44,859 nucleotides of DNA from positions 1-44,859 of the forward strand of contig NZ_BCWW01000023.1 of the NCBI RefSeq assembly GCF_001894785.1. Reading direction: 5' to 3'. Below the pieces are notes generated by a model. That model was not told where the DNA came from and did not search any database. It was given only the letters and a program-made list of their open reading frames with translations. Shown here one piece after another: positions 26,468-34,848 of the stretch; within the stretch, counting starts at the first letter, position 1, and each line of letters begins with the position of its first letter. Source of the DNA: Rhodococcoides fascians NBRC 12155 = LMG 3623 (lineage in GTDB: Bacteria; Actinomycetota; Actinomycetes; Mycobacteriales; Mycobacteriaceae). The position numbers and the translations under genes were made by a program.

Positions 26468-28326
26468 CGAGTGTCTCGACGGCGCTGCGAGGCAGCGGAA
26501 TTCTGCGGTCCTTCAACGACGCCGGTGTACTGACAGCGGCCGACGTGCACGTGGCGTTGCGGCTCGGTGCCCTGGCCGGGGAAGCCTCCGAACCGGTGCT
26601 GCTCGCCACGGCTCTGACGGTGCGCGCAGTGCGATCCGGATCGATATGTCTGGACCTGCAGCGCCTGCGGGATGTGACGGTGGACGAGGAATCGGACGTG
26701 GATCCGAGCCTTCTTCCCTGGCCCGATCTGTCCGACGTTCTCGACGGGTTGGCGGTCAGCCCGCTCGTGGTCGGCAGCGTCAATGGGCCGCTGACGCCGC
26801 TGAAGCTGGTGCGCACCGACCTGGGTGAACTGCTGTACCTGGATCGATATCACTTGCAGGAGAACACAGTTCGAGGAATACTCGACGCTCGATCGCAGTC
26901 GCACCCCGTCGTCGACGGTGCAAAGATCGACCGTGCGTTGGCCGAATTGTTCATCGACGAATCCGGCGCACCCACCACCCCTCCCGATCGACAACGCATT
27001 GCAGCAGCCCTGGCGGCGACGCACTGGACCACTGTCATAGCCGGCGGGCCGGGCACCGGTAAGACCCACACGGTGGCTCGGATTCTGGCGCTGTTGGTTC
27101 GAGAACACGGCAGCGATGTGAGAATCGGTCTTGCCGCCCCCACCGGCAAGGCTGCCGCCCGTCTGCAGGAGTCGGTGGCCGAGCAAGCGGGACTGCTGGG
27201 TCTCCCGGCAGAACTGAAAGCAATGACTCTGCATCGCCTGCTGGGGTGGAAACCGGGCAGCAAGACGAGGTTTCGTCACGACTCCCACAATCGACTGCCC
27301 TACGACGTGGTGGTCGTCGACGAGACGTCGATGGTGTCGTTGACGATGATGTGTCGCCTGCTCGAAGCAGTTCGACCGGAATCGCGGTTGATACTCGTGG
27401 GCGATCCCGATCAGTTGACGTCCGTCGACGCCGGAGCAGTGCTGGCCGACCTCGTCGCAAGGCCGGTCACTGGCACCGAGAACCCTGTGTTGGCGCACCT
27501 GGTCGACGCGGATTTCGACGCAGCCGAGGATCCGGACGAGGCGGCGCTCAGTGCGTTCGAGCGAGACAGGTTGCGCGGCGGAGTGGTTCGGCTCAGCCGC
27601 GGTCGACGATTCGGTGGCGCGATCGCCCGTCTGGCCGTCGCAGTTCGAGACGGCCGCGGTGACGAGGTGATGAAACTACTCGAATCCGGTGACGACCAGA
27701 TCTCGTTCCATGCACCCGAGGACACCGACGCATTGCGGGCCGACGTGGTCGACACCGCCGCCGAGGTCACAGCGGCGGCAACCCGCGGTGACGCCGCCGC
27801 GGCGCTGCTGGGACTGGAGAAGCATCGACTTCTGTGCGCGCACCGTGAGGGGCGGTGGGGCGTTGCGCTGTGGGATCGGCTGGCACTCGAGTGGGTGGGA
27901 GAAGCGAACAAGGCCTTCCTCGACCCCGCCTACTGGTACCCCGGTCAGCCGCTGCTGGTGACGGCCAACGATCACGAAGCGCGAATCTACAACGGAGACA
28001 CGGGTGTTGTGGTGTCGGGTGAGAACGGAACTCCGATGGCTGCTTTCGCGCGGGGTCGCGGCCACGTTCTCATTCACCCGAACGTCCTCTCTGCCGTCCA
28101 GACCGTGTACGCGATGACGATTCACCGGAGCCAGGGCAGCCAGTACGACACCGTGTCGGTTCTGTTGCCCGCCGAGGCATCGACTCTGCTCACTCGCGAG
28201 TTGCTCTACACCGCGATCACCCGTGCGCGGTCGCATGTACGGGTGATCGGCACCGAGGAGGCCATCCGAGCCGGAGTCGAACGTCAGGTCCGGCGGGCCA
28301 GCGGATTGCGGCGAAGGATTCTGTAG
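26464..28326 (+). CDS. recD: exodeoxyribonuclease V subunit alpha (RecD helicase)
   Basis: A 620-residue superfamily 1B helicase, matching the roughly 608 residues of E. coli RecD. Motifs: IAGGPGTGKTHTVARILALL (about 196-215), GLAAPTGKAAARLQES, DVVVVDETSMVSL, LVGDPDQLTSVDAGAVLADL, and the C-terminal YAMTIHRSQGSQYDTVSVLL and LYTAITRARSHV. It moves 5' to 3' on the strand opposite to RecB. Its ATG overlaps the recB stop by ATGA. The gene converges on the YbjN-like gene with four bases between the stop codons. Confidence 0.95.
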   Translation: MTSVSTALRGSGILRSFNDAGVLTAADVHVALRLGALAGEASEPVLLATALTVRAVRSGSICLDLQRLRDVTVDEESDVDPSLLPWPDLSDVLDGLAVSPLVVGSVNGPLTPLKLVRTDLGELLYLDRYHLQENTVRGILDARSQSHPVVDGAKIDRALAELFIDESGAPTTPPDRQRIAAALAATHWTTVIAGGPGTGKTHTVARILALLVREHGSDVRIGLAAPTGKAAARLQESVAEQAGLLGLPAELKAMTLHRLLGWKPGSKTRFRHDSHNRLPYDVVVVDETSMVSLTMMCRLLEAVRPESRLILVGDPDQLTSVDAGAVLADLVARPVTGTENPVLAHLVDADFDAAEDPDEAALSAFERDRLRGGVVRLSRGRRFGGAIARLAVAVRDGRGDEVMKLLESGDDQISFHAPEDTDALRADVVDTAAEVTAAATRGDAAAALLGLEKHRLLCAHREGRWGVALWDRLALEWVGEANKAFLDPAYWYPGQPLLVTANDHEARIYNGDTGVVVSGENGTPMAAFARGRGHVLIHPNVLSAVQTVYAMTIHRSQGSQYDTVSVLLPAEASTLLTRELLYTAITRARSHVRVIGTEEAIRAGVERQVRRASGLRRRIL

Positions 28327-28330
28327 CAGT

Positions 28331-29173
28331 TCAGCGACAGGCGTGCCGGTCCGATCCGGCTGCAGCTGCGATACTGCGGGCAACCAACAGCCAGGTTCGG
28401 GCCAGTCCCGTCCACACCGCGATCGAGGTGCCTGTTCCCTCGGCTGCGCTGCGGTCCGAGTGTGCGGCAGCCGAGCGATGCAGGGCGACGGCGTGTACAC
28501 CGAGTTCGTCGATGTCCGCCCCCACGCACACCGAGTGCACTGTTTGCGCGTCGAGTTTGCGACCGGTCAATTGGCACAGAGTGTGCAGTGATCGCAGTTC
28601 GTCGGGAACGTCGGTGATGTCGAACGGGGGATCGGTCGGTGTCGAGTCGACACGGCTGTCCCCGGCAGTGCTGGACCGGACGCCGACGATTCCGCGCTGG
28701 AGGTCGATCGGCCCCGAGGCGGCTCCGTCTGCGGCGACGCCCCACACGCTGAGAAACGACGGATGGGGAACGTTCCACAGCTCGCGGAACGCCCGGGTCA
28801 CCATTTCGGCGACGAGAGCAGCGTCGGCCCTCGAATCCGTTCGCGTGAGATCGATGACCGACCCGTCTGCGACGGGCTTGCCTCGGTCAAGCCACCCGAA
28901 GTCGAGCAACTGAACGTCGAGGGTGACCGACTCGGGTGCCTCTGGATACAGCAGCGAGGGCAGCGACGCGATCGACACCAGAGCCCCGTCTCGAGTTGCT
29001 GCGATGTCGATGTACGGCCGGAGCCCGCGCTCGCCCGGGCTGGCCTGCGCGGCCGTCACAGTGATGTAGTCCCGCATCGGCAGCGACCGCAGGTGCGCGT
29101 GCAGATTCTCGGTGAACGTGCCCCATGCACGCGCGGTGGTGGAGTCGAAATGGTCGTTCTGCACTGCGTTCAC
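28331..29173 (-). CDS. YbjN / type III chaperone-like (TY-Chap) domain protein, second copy
   Basis: About 280 residues. The N-terminal half contains TARAWGTFTENLHAHLRSLP and DYITVTAAQASPGERGLRP, then VAEMVTRAFRELWNVPHPSFLSVWG near residues 125-150; the helix plus PHPSFLS block recurs in the protein encoded at 13723. The C-terminal half is Ala-rich and helical. Three in-frame GTG codons compete (29182, 29173, 29164); 29173 is chosen because GAGGG lies 8 bases upstream. Function is unknown. Confidence 0.68.
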   Translation of the reverse strand: MNAVQNDHFDSTTARAWGTFTENLHAHLRSLPMRDYITVTAAQASPGERGLRPYIDIAATRDGALVSIASLPSLLYPEAPESVTLDVQLLDFGWLDRGKPVADGSVIDLTRTDSRADAALVAEMVTRAFRELWNVPHPSFLSVWGVAADGAASGPIDLQRGIVGVRSSTAGDSRVDSTPTDPPFDITDVPDELRSLHTLCQLTGRKLDAQTVHSVCVGADIDELGVHAVALHRSAAAHSDRSAAEGTGTSIAVWTGLARTWLLVARSIAAAAGSDRHACR

Positions 29174-29252
29174 GGTGCACACCCTCTACTCGGACGAGAA
29201 CTTCATTGCTGTGCCCGTGACGGTAGCGAGGGGGTCCGACAAGAACGGCCCG

Positions 29253-30338
29253 TCAGTAGACGTCGCGCAGATAGCGCTTGGCGCGCTTGAGGTCGTTCAC
29301 GTAGTCCTCCGCGGCGTCGGAGGAGCGCCCACCGTGTTCGGCGACGACCTCGTGGAGTGTCTCGTCGACTCCCTGCGCCATGCGTGACGCGTCTCCGCAG
29401 ACGTAGATCTGTGCGCCTTCTTCGAGCCAGCCGTACAGCTGCTTTCCGGCTTCGCGCATGCGGTGCTGTACATAGACCTTCTCGAACTGGTCGCGCGAGA
29501 ACGCCAGATCCAGCCTGGTCAACAGACCGTCACGCTCGAAGTCCGTGAGTTCGTCCTCGTAGAGGAAGTCGCTCGCTCGATGTTGGTCCCCGAAGAACAG
29601 CCAGTTTCGGCCCGACGCACCGCGAGCCCGACGTTCGTGCAGAAACGCACGGAACGGTGCTACTCCGGTGCCCGGACCGATCATGATGATCGGAGTGTCG
29701 TCGGAAGGGAGTCGGAACGACTTGTTGGCCGAGAGAAACACTCCCGCTTCCTGCGCGTTGCCGACGCGATCTGCCAGGTACGTCGAGCACACCCCGCCGC
29801 GATCTCGCTCGGCCGATCGGTATCTCACGGTCGACACGGTGAGGTGAACGCTTCCTTCGTGCGCTGTCGGCGACGACGAGATCGAATAGACGCGGTGCTG
29901 CAGGGGACGGAGCAGGCCCAGGAATTCGGCGGGGTCGAGAGCACCCGACCGATCGAGGTCGAGAACGTCGACGACGTCGCGTCCCCATGTCCACGCGTCG
30001 AACGACGCCCGGTCGCCGTTCTGCAGCACGTGGTCCAGTTCGGCATCACCGGCCCGCTCGGCGATGGCTTCTATCAGGTCCATCGACGGTATGCCGATTT
30101 CGTATTCGGTGGTCAGGGCCTGGGCGAGGGTGATTTCTCCGGACTTGGTGTGGACGGCCGTGTCTGCGGGGACACCGAGACGGTCGATGACGGCCGAGAC
30201 CAGTGCGGCGTCGTTGACGGGTTTGACGCCGAATCCGTCTCCCGCCTCGTAGGTGATTCCGCTGTCACCGAGGTCGATCGAGAAGTGTCGTACTTCTTTC
30301 GCAGAGGTGGGACCGGACAGCAATCGGTTGCTCGACAC
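29253..30338 (-). CDS. CysJ-type FAD/NADPH flavoprotein reductase lacking a flavodoxin domain
   Basis: At least 361 residues, matching the FAD-NADPH half of sulfite reductase alpha and diflavin reductases: RVYSISSSPTAHEG (FAD), GGVCSTYLADRV, MIGPGTGVAPFRAFLHERRA (NADPH), WLFFGDQHRASDFLYEDEL and the C-terminal AAEDYVNDLKRAKRYLRDVY. No flavodoxin domain is present. The first usable start is the GTG at 30338, but the same frame stays open to 30533 and encodes the conserved WNRKNPYRAQV just upstream, which family members contain; no ATG, GTG or TTG lies in that extension. The gene may use a rare start such as ATT or ATC, or its start has been lost. Confidence 0.78.
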   Translation of the reverse strand: MSSNRLLSGPTSAKEVRHFSIDLGDSGITYEAGDGFGVKPVNDAALVSAVIDRLGVPADTAVHTKSGEITLAQALTTEYEIGIPSMDLIEAIAERAGDAELDHVLQNGDRASFDAWTWGRDVVDVLDLDRSGALDPAEFLGLLRPLQHRVYSISSSPTAHEGSVHLTVSTVRYRSAERDRGGVCSTYLADRVGNAQEAGVFLSANKSFRLPSDDTPIIMIGPGTGVAPFRAFLHERRARGASGRNWLFFGDQHRASDFLYEDELTDFERDGLLTRLDLAFSRDQFEKVYVQHRMREAGKQLYGWLEEGAQIYVCGDASRMAQGVDETLHEVVAEHGGRSSDAAEDYVNDLKRAKRYLRDVY

Positions 30339-30533
30339 CTGTGCGCGGTACGGATTCTTCCGATTCCACGGTGACCGCTTCGATGCTGTTCGGGTGGTGC
30401 CGAGGTCGCCGGTTCGAGCGTCGATGTCCTGTACCTGCCTTGCCGTAGCTGTCGTGATCGGTCGAATGTCGAGAGTTCGCGAACCCTGCGGTATCGAAAT
30501 GCCCGAACTGATCGAAACCTTAGTAGGGACCGC

Positions 30534-31636
30534 TCAGTTGCGGTGCAGCACCTCGATACCGTCCACGGAGTAGACGACGTCGTATCCGGTGGTCAGTGCC
30601 CGGTCGATCGCCTGCCGATCGCCGCGTTCGTCGGTCGGCCAACCCGCGGGCCGTTCTCGGTTGACGACGATCCAATCCGGGACGGTCGAGTCGGTCGGTC
30701 GCTGCGGAAACACCGAGACGTCGTGGTCGGCGACGAGTTGTGCCACGAGGTTGTTCGACGCCGCAACGCGGTCACCGGCGGGGATCCAGGCCGAGATGTC
30801 GCGGGCAGTGGCTGCTTGTGGATCGACTCGCCACTCCTCGGCGTGCACCATCCGCGACATGGGCAGGAACGGTAGTGCCACCAGTGCGAATGCAGCGACG
30901 AAGGCGACGATCGCTCGTCGACCTCGTTCGGTCAGCTGGGCGTGGCGCTCGCTGCGTGCCAAGGCGTCGATGAGGGCGACGAAGACGATCACCATCAGAA
31001 TGGCGTTGTAGTGGTAGATCGGTTTCCAGAAGTTGGTGTTGTCGCTGAGGAAACGCCAGGCAACCGTCGGTACTGCGACCAGCAGGAGTGGAGAGCGCAG
31101 CGCGAAGAACCCCGTGACGGCAGGAAGTCGAAGTTCAGCGCGGCTTGTACGCCCCACGACAGGCCGAACGCGCCGGCAATCACTGTTCCGACGACAGTGC
31201 CGAATTTCTGCACCGCCAATCGACTGATCGGAATCACCGCGAGCGCGAACAGAACCGCCTGAGCGACGAGCAGCGTCTCGGCATGAGGGAAGACGCGATA
31301 CACCGGACCCAGCAGGGCCGTGATCGGCGAGAAGTGATCACCGAGGGTGTTGTAGCCGGTGCCCAGCAGATCGGAGGTCGGAGCCCGAAACTGCGAGTAC
31401 GACGCGACCTGCTGCACGAATATTCCGAGGTCGAAGCCCGATGTGCGCAGTTGACGGTGGCCGAGAACGGACATCGTCGAGTACAGCGATGCAAGGAGTA
31501 CGAACGCGACGGTCGGGACCATCACATCGGGAGACCGGAGTCTCCTGCGCAGACGGCCGATGACGCGTGTGCCGGTCGTAGTTGCGGCGACGCTATCGCC
31601 GTCGGTGACGACCTGGGATTGCTCGGTAGTGGTCAC
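30534..31636 (-). pseudogene. DUF2079 membrane protein, broken by internal deletion and frameshift
   Basis: Two overlapping frames each encode half of one DUF2079 protein. The 5' half (from the GTG at 31636) runs through SGFDLGIFVQQVASYSQFRA, LLGTGYNTLGDHFSPI and WGVQAALNFDF; the 3' half (ending at 30534) starts sense at AVTGFFALRSPLLLVAVPT and continues YHYNAILMVIVFVALIDA. In intact members about 120-150 residues of membrane helices separate these blocks; here they meet near 31115-31125 with a frame change. After the join the first frame reads unrelated Arg/Ser-rich sequence to a stop near 30995. So an internal deletion inactivated the gene, unless the assembly is at fault. Confidence 0.8.
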
Positions 31637-31686
31637 GAGATGGCATGTCTACCGGACCGACGTGAGATCTTCCTGAGAAACGCCGG

Positions 31687-32667
31687 TCAGCGCTTGCGTT
31701 TCTTTCCTTGCGTGCGCCGCGGCGGCTGCGAGGTCAGGTGGTAGTACAGCGCGTCCTCCGAGTCCTCCACGACGACGTCGATGTAGTCGCCCACCTCGAG
31801 GTAATCGTTGACTGCGATGCGATCGGTCGAGCCGATCACGGCTTTGACCGACCGTGCGGGGACGAGCCCACGGCGCCCGTCCGGACCGACGGCCAGGGCG
31901 TAGCGGGGGCCGGTGCGCGTGACGCGTGCCCGGATGAAATCGGGGTCCTTGGGGATCGGGTCGGGTGCCACCACGCTGCCGTCCTTCGAGGCGGCGGTCA
32001 GCGAGTCGAGCTGCGCGGCGAGATCGTCGGCCATGGCGTCGACTTGATCGAGCAGGTGCGCCATGTGCGCGGCGTAATCGGTGTGCTTCTTGGTCGGTTT
32101 GAGTGCTTCACCGGGCTTGTACATGTCCTCATGGGTCAGCTCGCCCCACGCGTCCTGCAGCCGCGTCTTGACCTGAACCTCCACCTTCACGTCGAGGTCG
32201 CCCTGATGAGTGGCCACTCGTACGACAAGCACAGCGTGATATGCCCGGTATCCGCTCGGCTTGGGAAACGAGACGTAGTCGGTGGGCGGCTGCGCGAACC
32301 GCACCGAGCATTTCGGATCGGTACACGCGCGCTCGAGTGCGGTGACGAACGAGAGCTGGTCCCGTGGGGTCTTGCACAGCACCTTGATGCCGACCAGATC
32401 GGGCAGTGCGTCGGCCACGGCGTCGGCGTCGTGCGGTTCGCTGATGCGTCCCTCGGACAGATATCGACGGAGTTTGTCGGCAGATCTGCCGGGGTCCTTG
32501 ATCCGCGCGGTCTGGGCATTGAGTCTGTCTCGGTCGACATCTTCGAGTATCTCGTCGGCGATGGTCTCGAGAAAATTCTGTGCGGTGACGAGTGCGGCTT
32601 CCCACGCGCGACGACGATGCAGATACAGCTCTTCTACCAAGTCGTCGATGCTGCTGAGCGATGTCAC
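31687..32667 (-). CDS. RelA/SpoT-domain (p)ppGpp synthetase-like protein with S1-like C-terminal domain
   Basis: A 326-residue protein. The synthetase domain spans about 45-200: RIKDPGRSADKLRRYL (56-70), DLVGIKVLCKT (90-100), PKPSGYRAYHAVLVV (136-149) and VEVQVKTRLQDAWGELTHEDMYK (split: EVQVKT 163-168, HEDMYK 179-184). No HD hydrolase domain is present, so it is synthesis-only. Residues 243-312 look like an S1/OB-type domain (FIRARVTRTGPRYALAV, DYLEVGDYIDVVVED), and the tail is basic (RRTQGKKRKR). It would make alarmones, with RNA or ribosome binding by the tail as an inference. The DUF2079 remnant follows after 50 bases. Confidence 0.83.
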   Translation of the reverse strand: MTSLSSIDDLVEELYLHRRRAWEAALVTAQNFLETIADEILEDVDRDRLNAQTARIKDPGRSADKLRRYLSEGRISEPHDADAVADALPDLVGIKVLCKTPRDQLSFVTALERACTDPKCSVRFAQPPTDYVSFPKPSGYRAYHAVLVVRVATHQGDLDVKVEVQVKTRLQDAWGELTHEDMYKPGEALKPTKKHTDYAAHMAHLLDQVDAMADDLAAQLDSLTAASKDGSVVAPDPIPKDPDFIRARVTRTGPRYALAVGPDGRRGLVPARSVKAVIGSTDRIAVNDYLEVGDYIDVVVEDSEDALYYHLTSQPPRRTQGKKRKR

Positions 32668-32757
32668 GAGCCGAGGTTAACCCAGAGGCCCGACCAATCC
32701 CGGCGGTGGCGCGCGATCGGCCGTCGATGCGGGCGAACCCGGTTTAAGCTCTTCCGC

Positions 32758-33732
32758 ATGACCGTGGCATCTGTGCAGAACGACGACTTCGTCGCGCAGT
32801 TCGATCCGTTCCGTCGCGAGCTGTTGGCGCACTGTTACCGCATGACCGGGTCCATCCACGACGCCGAGGACATGCTCCAGGAGACCTACATCCGCGCCTG
32901 GCGGGGGTACGCCAAGTACGAGGGCCGATCGTCGCTGCGCACCTGGCTGTATCGAATCGCAACGAACACGTGCCTCACCGCCCTCGAGGGGCGAGCCAAG
33001 CGTCCGCTTCCTACCGGACTCGGCGCGCCGAGTTCGGGCCCGACCGACGAGCTGGTGCAGAACAACGAGGTGCCGTGGCTCGAACCGATTGCCGACTCGG
33101 ATCTGGCCGACTCGAACGACCCGGCCACGTTGGTGGTGGGGAGGGAGTCGGTTCGCCTCGCGTTCGTCGCGTCGCTGCAGCATCTGTCGTCGAGACAACG
33201 CGCAGTGCTGTTGATGCGCGAGGTGTTGCAGTGGAAGGCCTCCGAGGTCGCCGAGGTTCTCGCCACGACGACCACTGCGGTCAACAGCCTCCTGCAGCGG
33301 GCCCGCGAGCGACTCGAAGAGATCGCTCCGGAACTGGACAACGTGGAACCCATCGAATCTGCCGAACTGCGTCAGCTCCTGGCCCAGTACGTGGAGTGCT
33401 TCGAGCGTTACGACATCGACCGGCTGGTCACACTCTTCACCTCGGACGCGGTGTGGGAGATGCCCCCGTTCGTCGGCTGGTATCAGGGAGCCGAGACGAT
33501 CGGATCGCTCATCCGAAACAACTGCCCCGCCCAGGGAGCGGGCGACATGCGGATGGTGGCGACATCAGCGAACGGTCAACCTGCGTACGGGCTCTACATG
33601 GTGGGCGAGGACGGAATACATCGACCGTTCCAACTACACGTTCTCGACGTCGACGCTCGAGGCGTCGGGCATGTCGCCTGCTTCTTCGATCTGTCGCTGT
33701 TCGATCGATTCGGACTGCCCGACCGCCTCTGA
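32758..33732 (+). CDS. ECF sigma factor with SnoaL-like C-terminal domain (SigG/SigX5 type)
   Basis: A 324-residue sigma-70 family protein. Region 2 is FDPFRRELLAHCYRMTGSIH with DAEDMLQETYIRAWRGYAKY and the -10 recognition segment LRTWLYRIATNTCLTALEGR; region 4 is LSSRQRAVLLMREVLQWKAS with EVAEVLATTTTAVNSLLQRA. From residue about 205 a SnoaL/NTF2-like domain follows (LRQLLAQYVECFERYDIDRL, FTSDAVWEMPPFVGWYQG). No anti-sigma gene is adjacent; in such sigma factors the C-terminal domain itself modulates activity. The start is the ATG at 32758; the long upstream open frame is antisense to the synthetase gene. Confidence 0.88.
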   Translation: MTVASVQNDDFVAQFDPFRRELLAHCYRMTGSIHDAEDMLQETYIRAWRGYAKYEGRSSLRTWLYRIATNTCLTALEGRAKRPLPTGLGAPSSGPTDELVQNNEVPWLEPIADSDLADSNDPATLVVGRESVRLAFVASLQHLSSRQRAVLLMREVLQWKASEVAEVLATTTTAVNSLLQRARERLEEIAPELDNVEPIESAELRQLLAQYVECFERYDIDRLVTLFTSDAVWEMPPFVGWYQGAETIGSLIRNNCPAQGAGDMRMVATSANGQPAYGLYMVGEDGIHRPFQLHVLDVDARGVGHVACFFDLSLFDRFGLPDRL

Positions 33733-33738
33733 GCGACA

Positions 33739-34146
33739 TCAGCTCGTCGGAACGGCCGAGGGGTCCATCCACATCACTTCCCACACGTGATCGTCCAGAT
33801 CACGGAATGCTCGGCCGTACATGAACCCATGATCCTGCGGTTCCATCCACTTCGATCCACCCGCGGCGATGGCCGCGTCCGTGAGTGAGTCGACCTCGGC
33901 GCGGCTGTCGGCCGAAATACACATCAGTACCTCACGAGCCGACGTCGTGTCGCAGATCGAATCGGAGATGAAATCCCCGAACCTCGATGTGGCCAGAAAC
34001 ATCACCGTGGCCTGGTCGCTGACGATCATCGAGGCGGTGTTCTCGTCGCTGAAAATGTCGTTGAACTCGAACCCGAGACCCTCGAAGAATGCGCGGGTGG
34101 CCACGACATCGCGGACGGGCATATTGGCGAACAGCAAACGGGACAT
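33739..34146 (-). CDS. VOC-family protein
   Basis: A 135-residue glyoxalase-fold protein. It starts MSRLLFANMPVRDVVATRAFFEGLG, has a central DFISDSICDTTSAREVLMCIS strand region and ends with DLDDHVWEVMWMDPS, the usual C-terminal VOC block with a metal-ligand-type Glu. The ATG at 34146 is used; a GTG at 34155 is also in frame. The gene converges on the sigma factor gene (6 bases apart). A 16-base perfect hairpin lies only 20 bases upstream of the start codon and may regulate or insulate it. Confidence 0.83.
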   Translation of the reverse strand: MSRLLFANMPVRDVVATRAFFEGLGFEFNDIFSDENTASMIVSDQATVMFLATSRFGDFISDSICDTTSAREVLMCISADSRAEVDSLTDAAIAAGGSKWMEPQDHGFMYGRAFRDLDDHVWEVMWMDPSAVPTS

Positions 34147-34166
34147 GGATGACACCTATTCGTCGG

Positions 34167-34204
34167 GTACCGGCACGACCGTCGAACAACGGTCGTGCCG
34201 GTAC
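34167..34204. terminator. 16-bp perfect hairpin upstream of the VOC gene
   Basis: GTACCGGCACGACCGT pairs with ACGGTCGTGCCGGTAC around a 6-base loop. Neither side has a T-run. It sits between two minus-strand genes, so it may be a second terminator for the chorismate mutase-like gene, or a leader hairpin or operator of the VOC gene. Confidence 0.6.
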
Positions 34205-34252
34205 TGACAACGGTCCGTCGACAAATTCACCGGTGCCGTGCCCAGACACGAC

Positions 34253-34285
34253 GCGACCCCGCCGAGACGTGCTCGACGGGGTCGC
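34253..34285. terminator. hairpin downstream of the chorismate mutase-like gene
   Basis: GCGACCCCG pairs with CGGGGTCGC; after a mismatch CGA/TCG adds three more pairs around a 7-base loop. It begins 26 bases after the stop of the minus-strand gene at 34312. A U-tract is missing, as is common for actinobacterial terminators. Confidence 0.6.
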
Positions 34286-34311
34286 GACTGCGAAATAAAG
34301 GGGGAAGGACG

Positions 34312-34581
34312 TTACCGGGTGATCTGCGCGAGGCGGGAAAGCATCCGCGAGAAAACTCGGCCGTCGTTGCCGAGATCGGCGTAGGGGTCTGCTGTGGTGT
34401 CCGACACGGTGTCGTCGGGCGTCACGGCAGCGAGGGAGCGCGCCAAGCGGGTGCGGCGCTCGATGGCGTCGAGGATGTTGGCGTCCAGCGTTGAAACTTC
34501 GTCGAAGAGTTGGTCGACGTCTGCGATCGCGTTGTCGGCATTGCTGGTGCCGGCTGCGAGCGAATCGATCTGAACAGTCAC
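34312..34581 (-). CDS. degenerate chorismate mutase-like (AroQ-fold) small protein
   Basis: An 89-residue protein starting with GTG at 34581 after GGAG (5-base spacing). The helix-1 pattern VSTLDANILDAIERRTRLAR and the final YADLGNDGRVFSRMLSRLAQ match the short intracellular chorismate mutase of mycobacteria, whose end reads YSELGPDGKDLAxLLLRLGRG. The middle segment that should carry catalytic Lys/Arg residues reads SLAAVTPDDTVSDTTADP, with no basic residue, so mutase activity is doubtful. It could be an inactive regulator or partner of an aromatic-pathway enzyme. Confidence 0.7.
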   Translation of the reverse strand: MTVQIDSLAAGTSNADNAIADVDQLFDEVSTLDANILDAIERRTRLARSLAAVTPDDTVSDTTADPYADLGNDGRVFSRMLSRLAQITR

Positions 34582-34848
34582 ATCGTCTCCTTTTGTTCGC
34601 GTCCTGAGGTGTGAGTCGTTCGTCCGAGCCGAACCGTTACAACCCAAAATGTGTGAACGCGATGTTTCGTCTCGCAAACCAAGATGCCCACTGGACGGGC
34701 CTGGGCCAACCTTTACGGGGTGTGATGCTGCATACAGTTCGTTCGGTTCGATTTTCTCCGGCCTTCCGAACCGAGGCGTCGGAGTGGTTGCGCTCACGCC
34801 GTTCCGGGTAGCCAGATCGTCGATACCCCCACGTGCAAGGAGTGAGCG

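Noticed and set aside
19851..28326. Possible horizontally acquired defence island around recBCD
   Set aside because: Codon use matches the neighbours and all three subunits are full length and standard; no mobile element or defence gene is nearby.
31708..32757. 350-codon upstream extension of the sigma factor frame
   Set aside because: It is antisense to the RelA/SpoT-type gene and lacks homology; the sigma factor starts at 32758.
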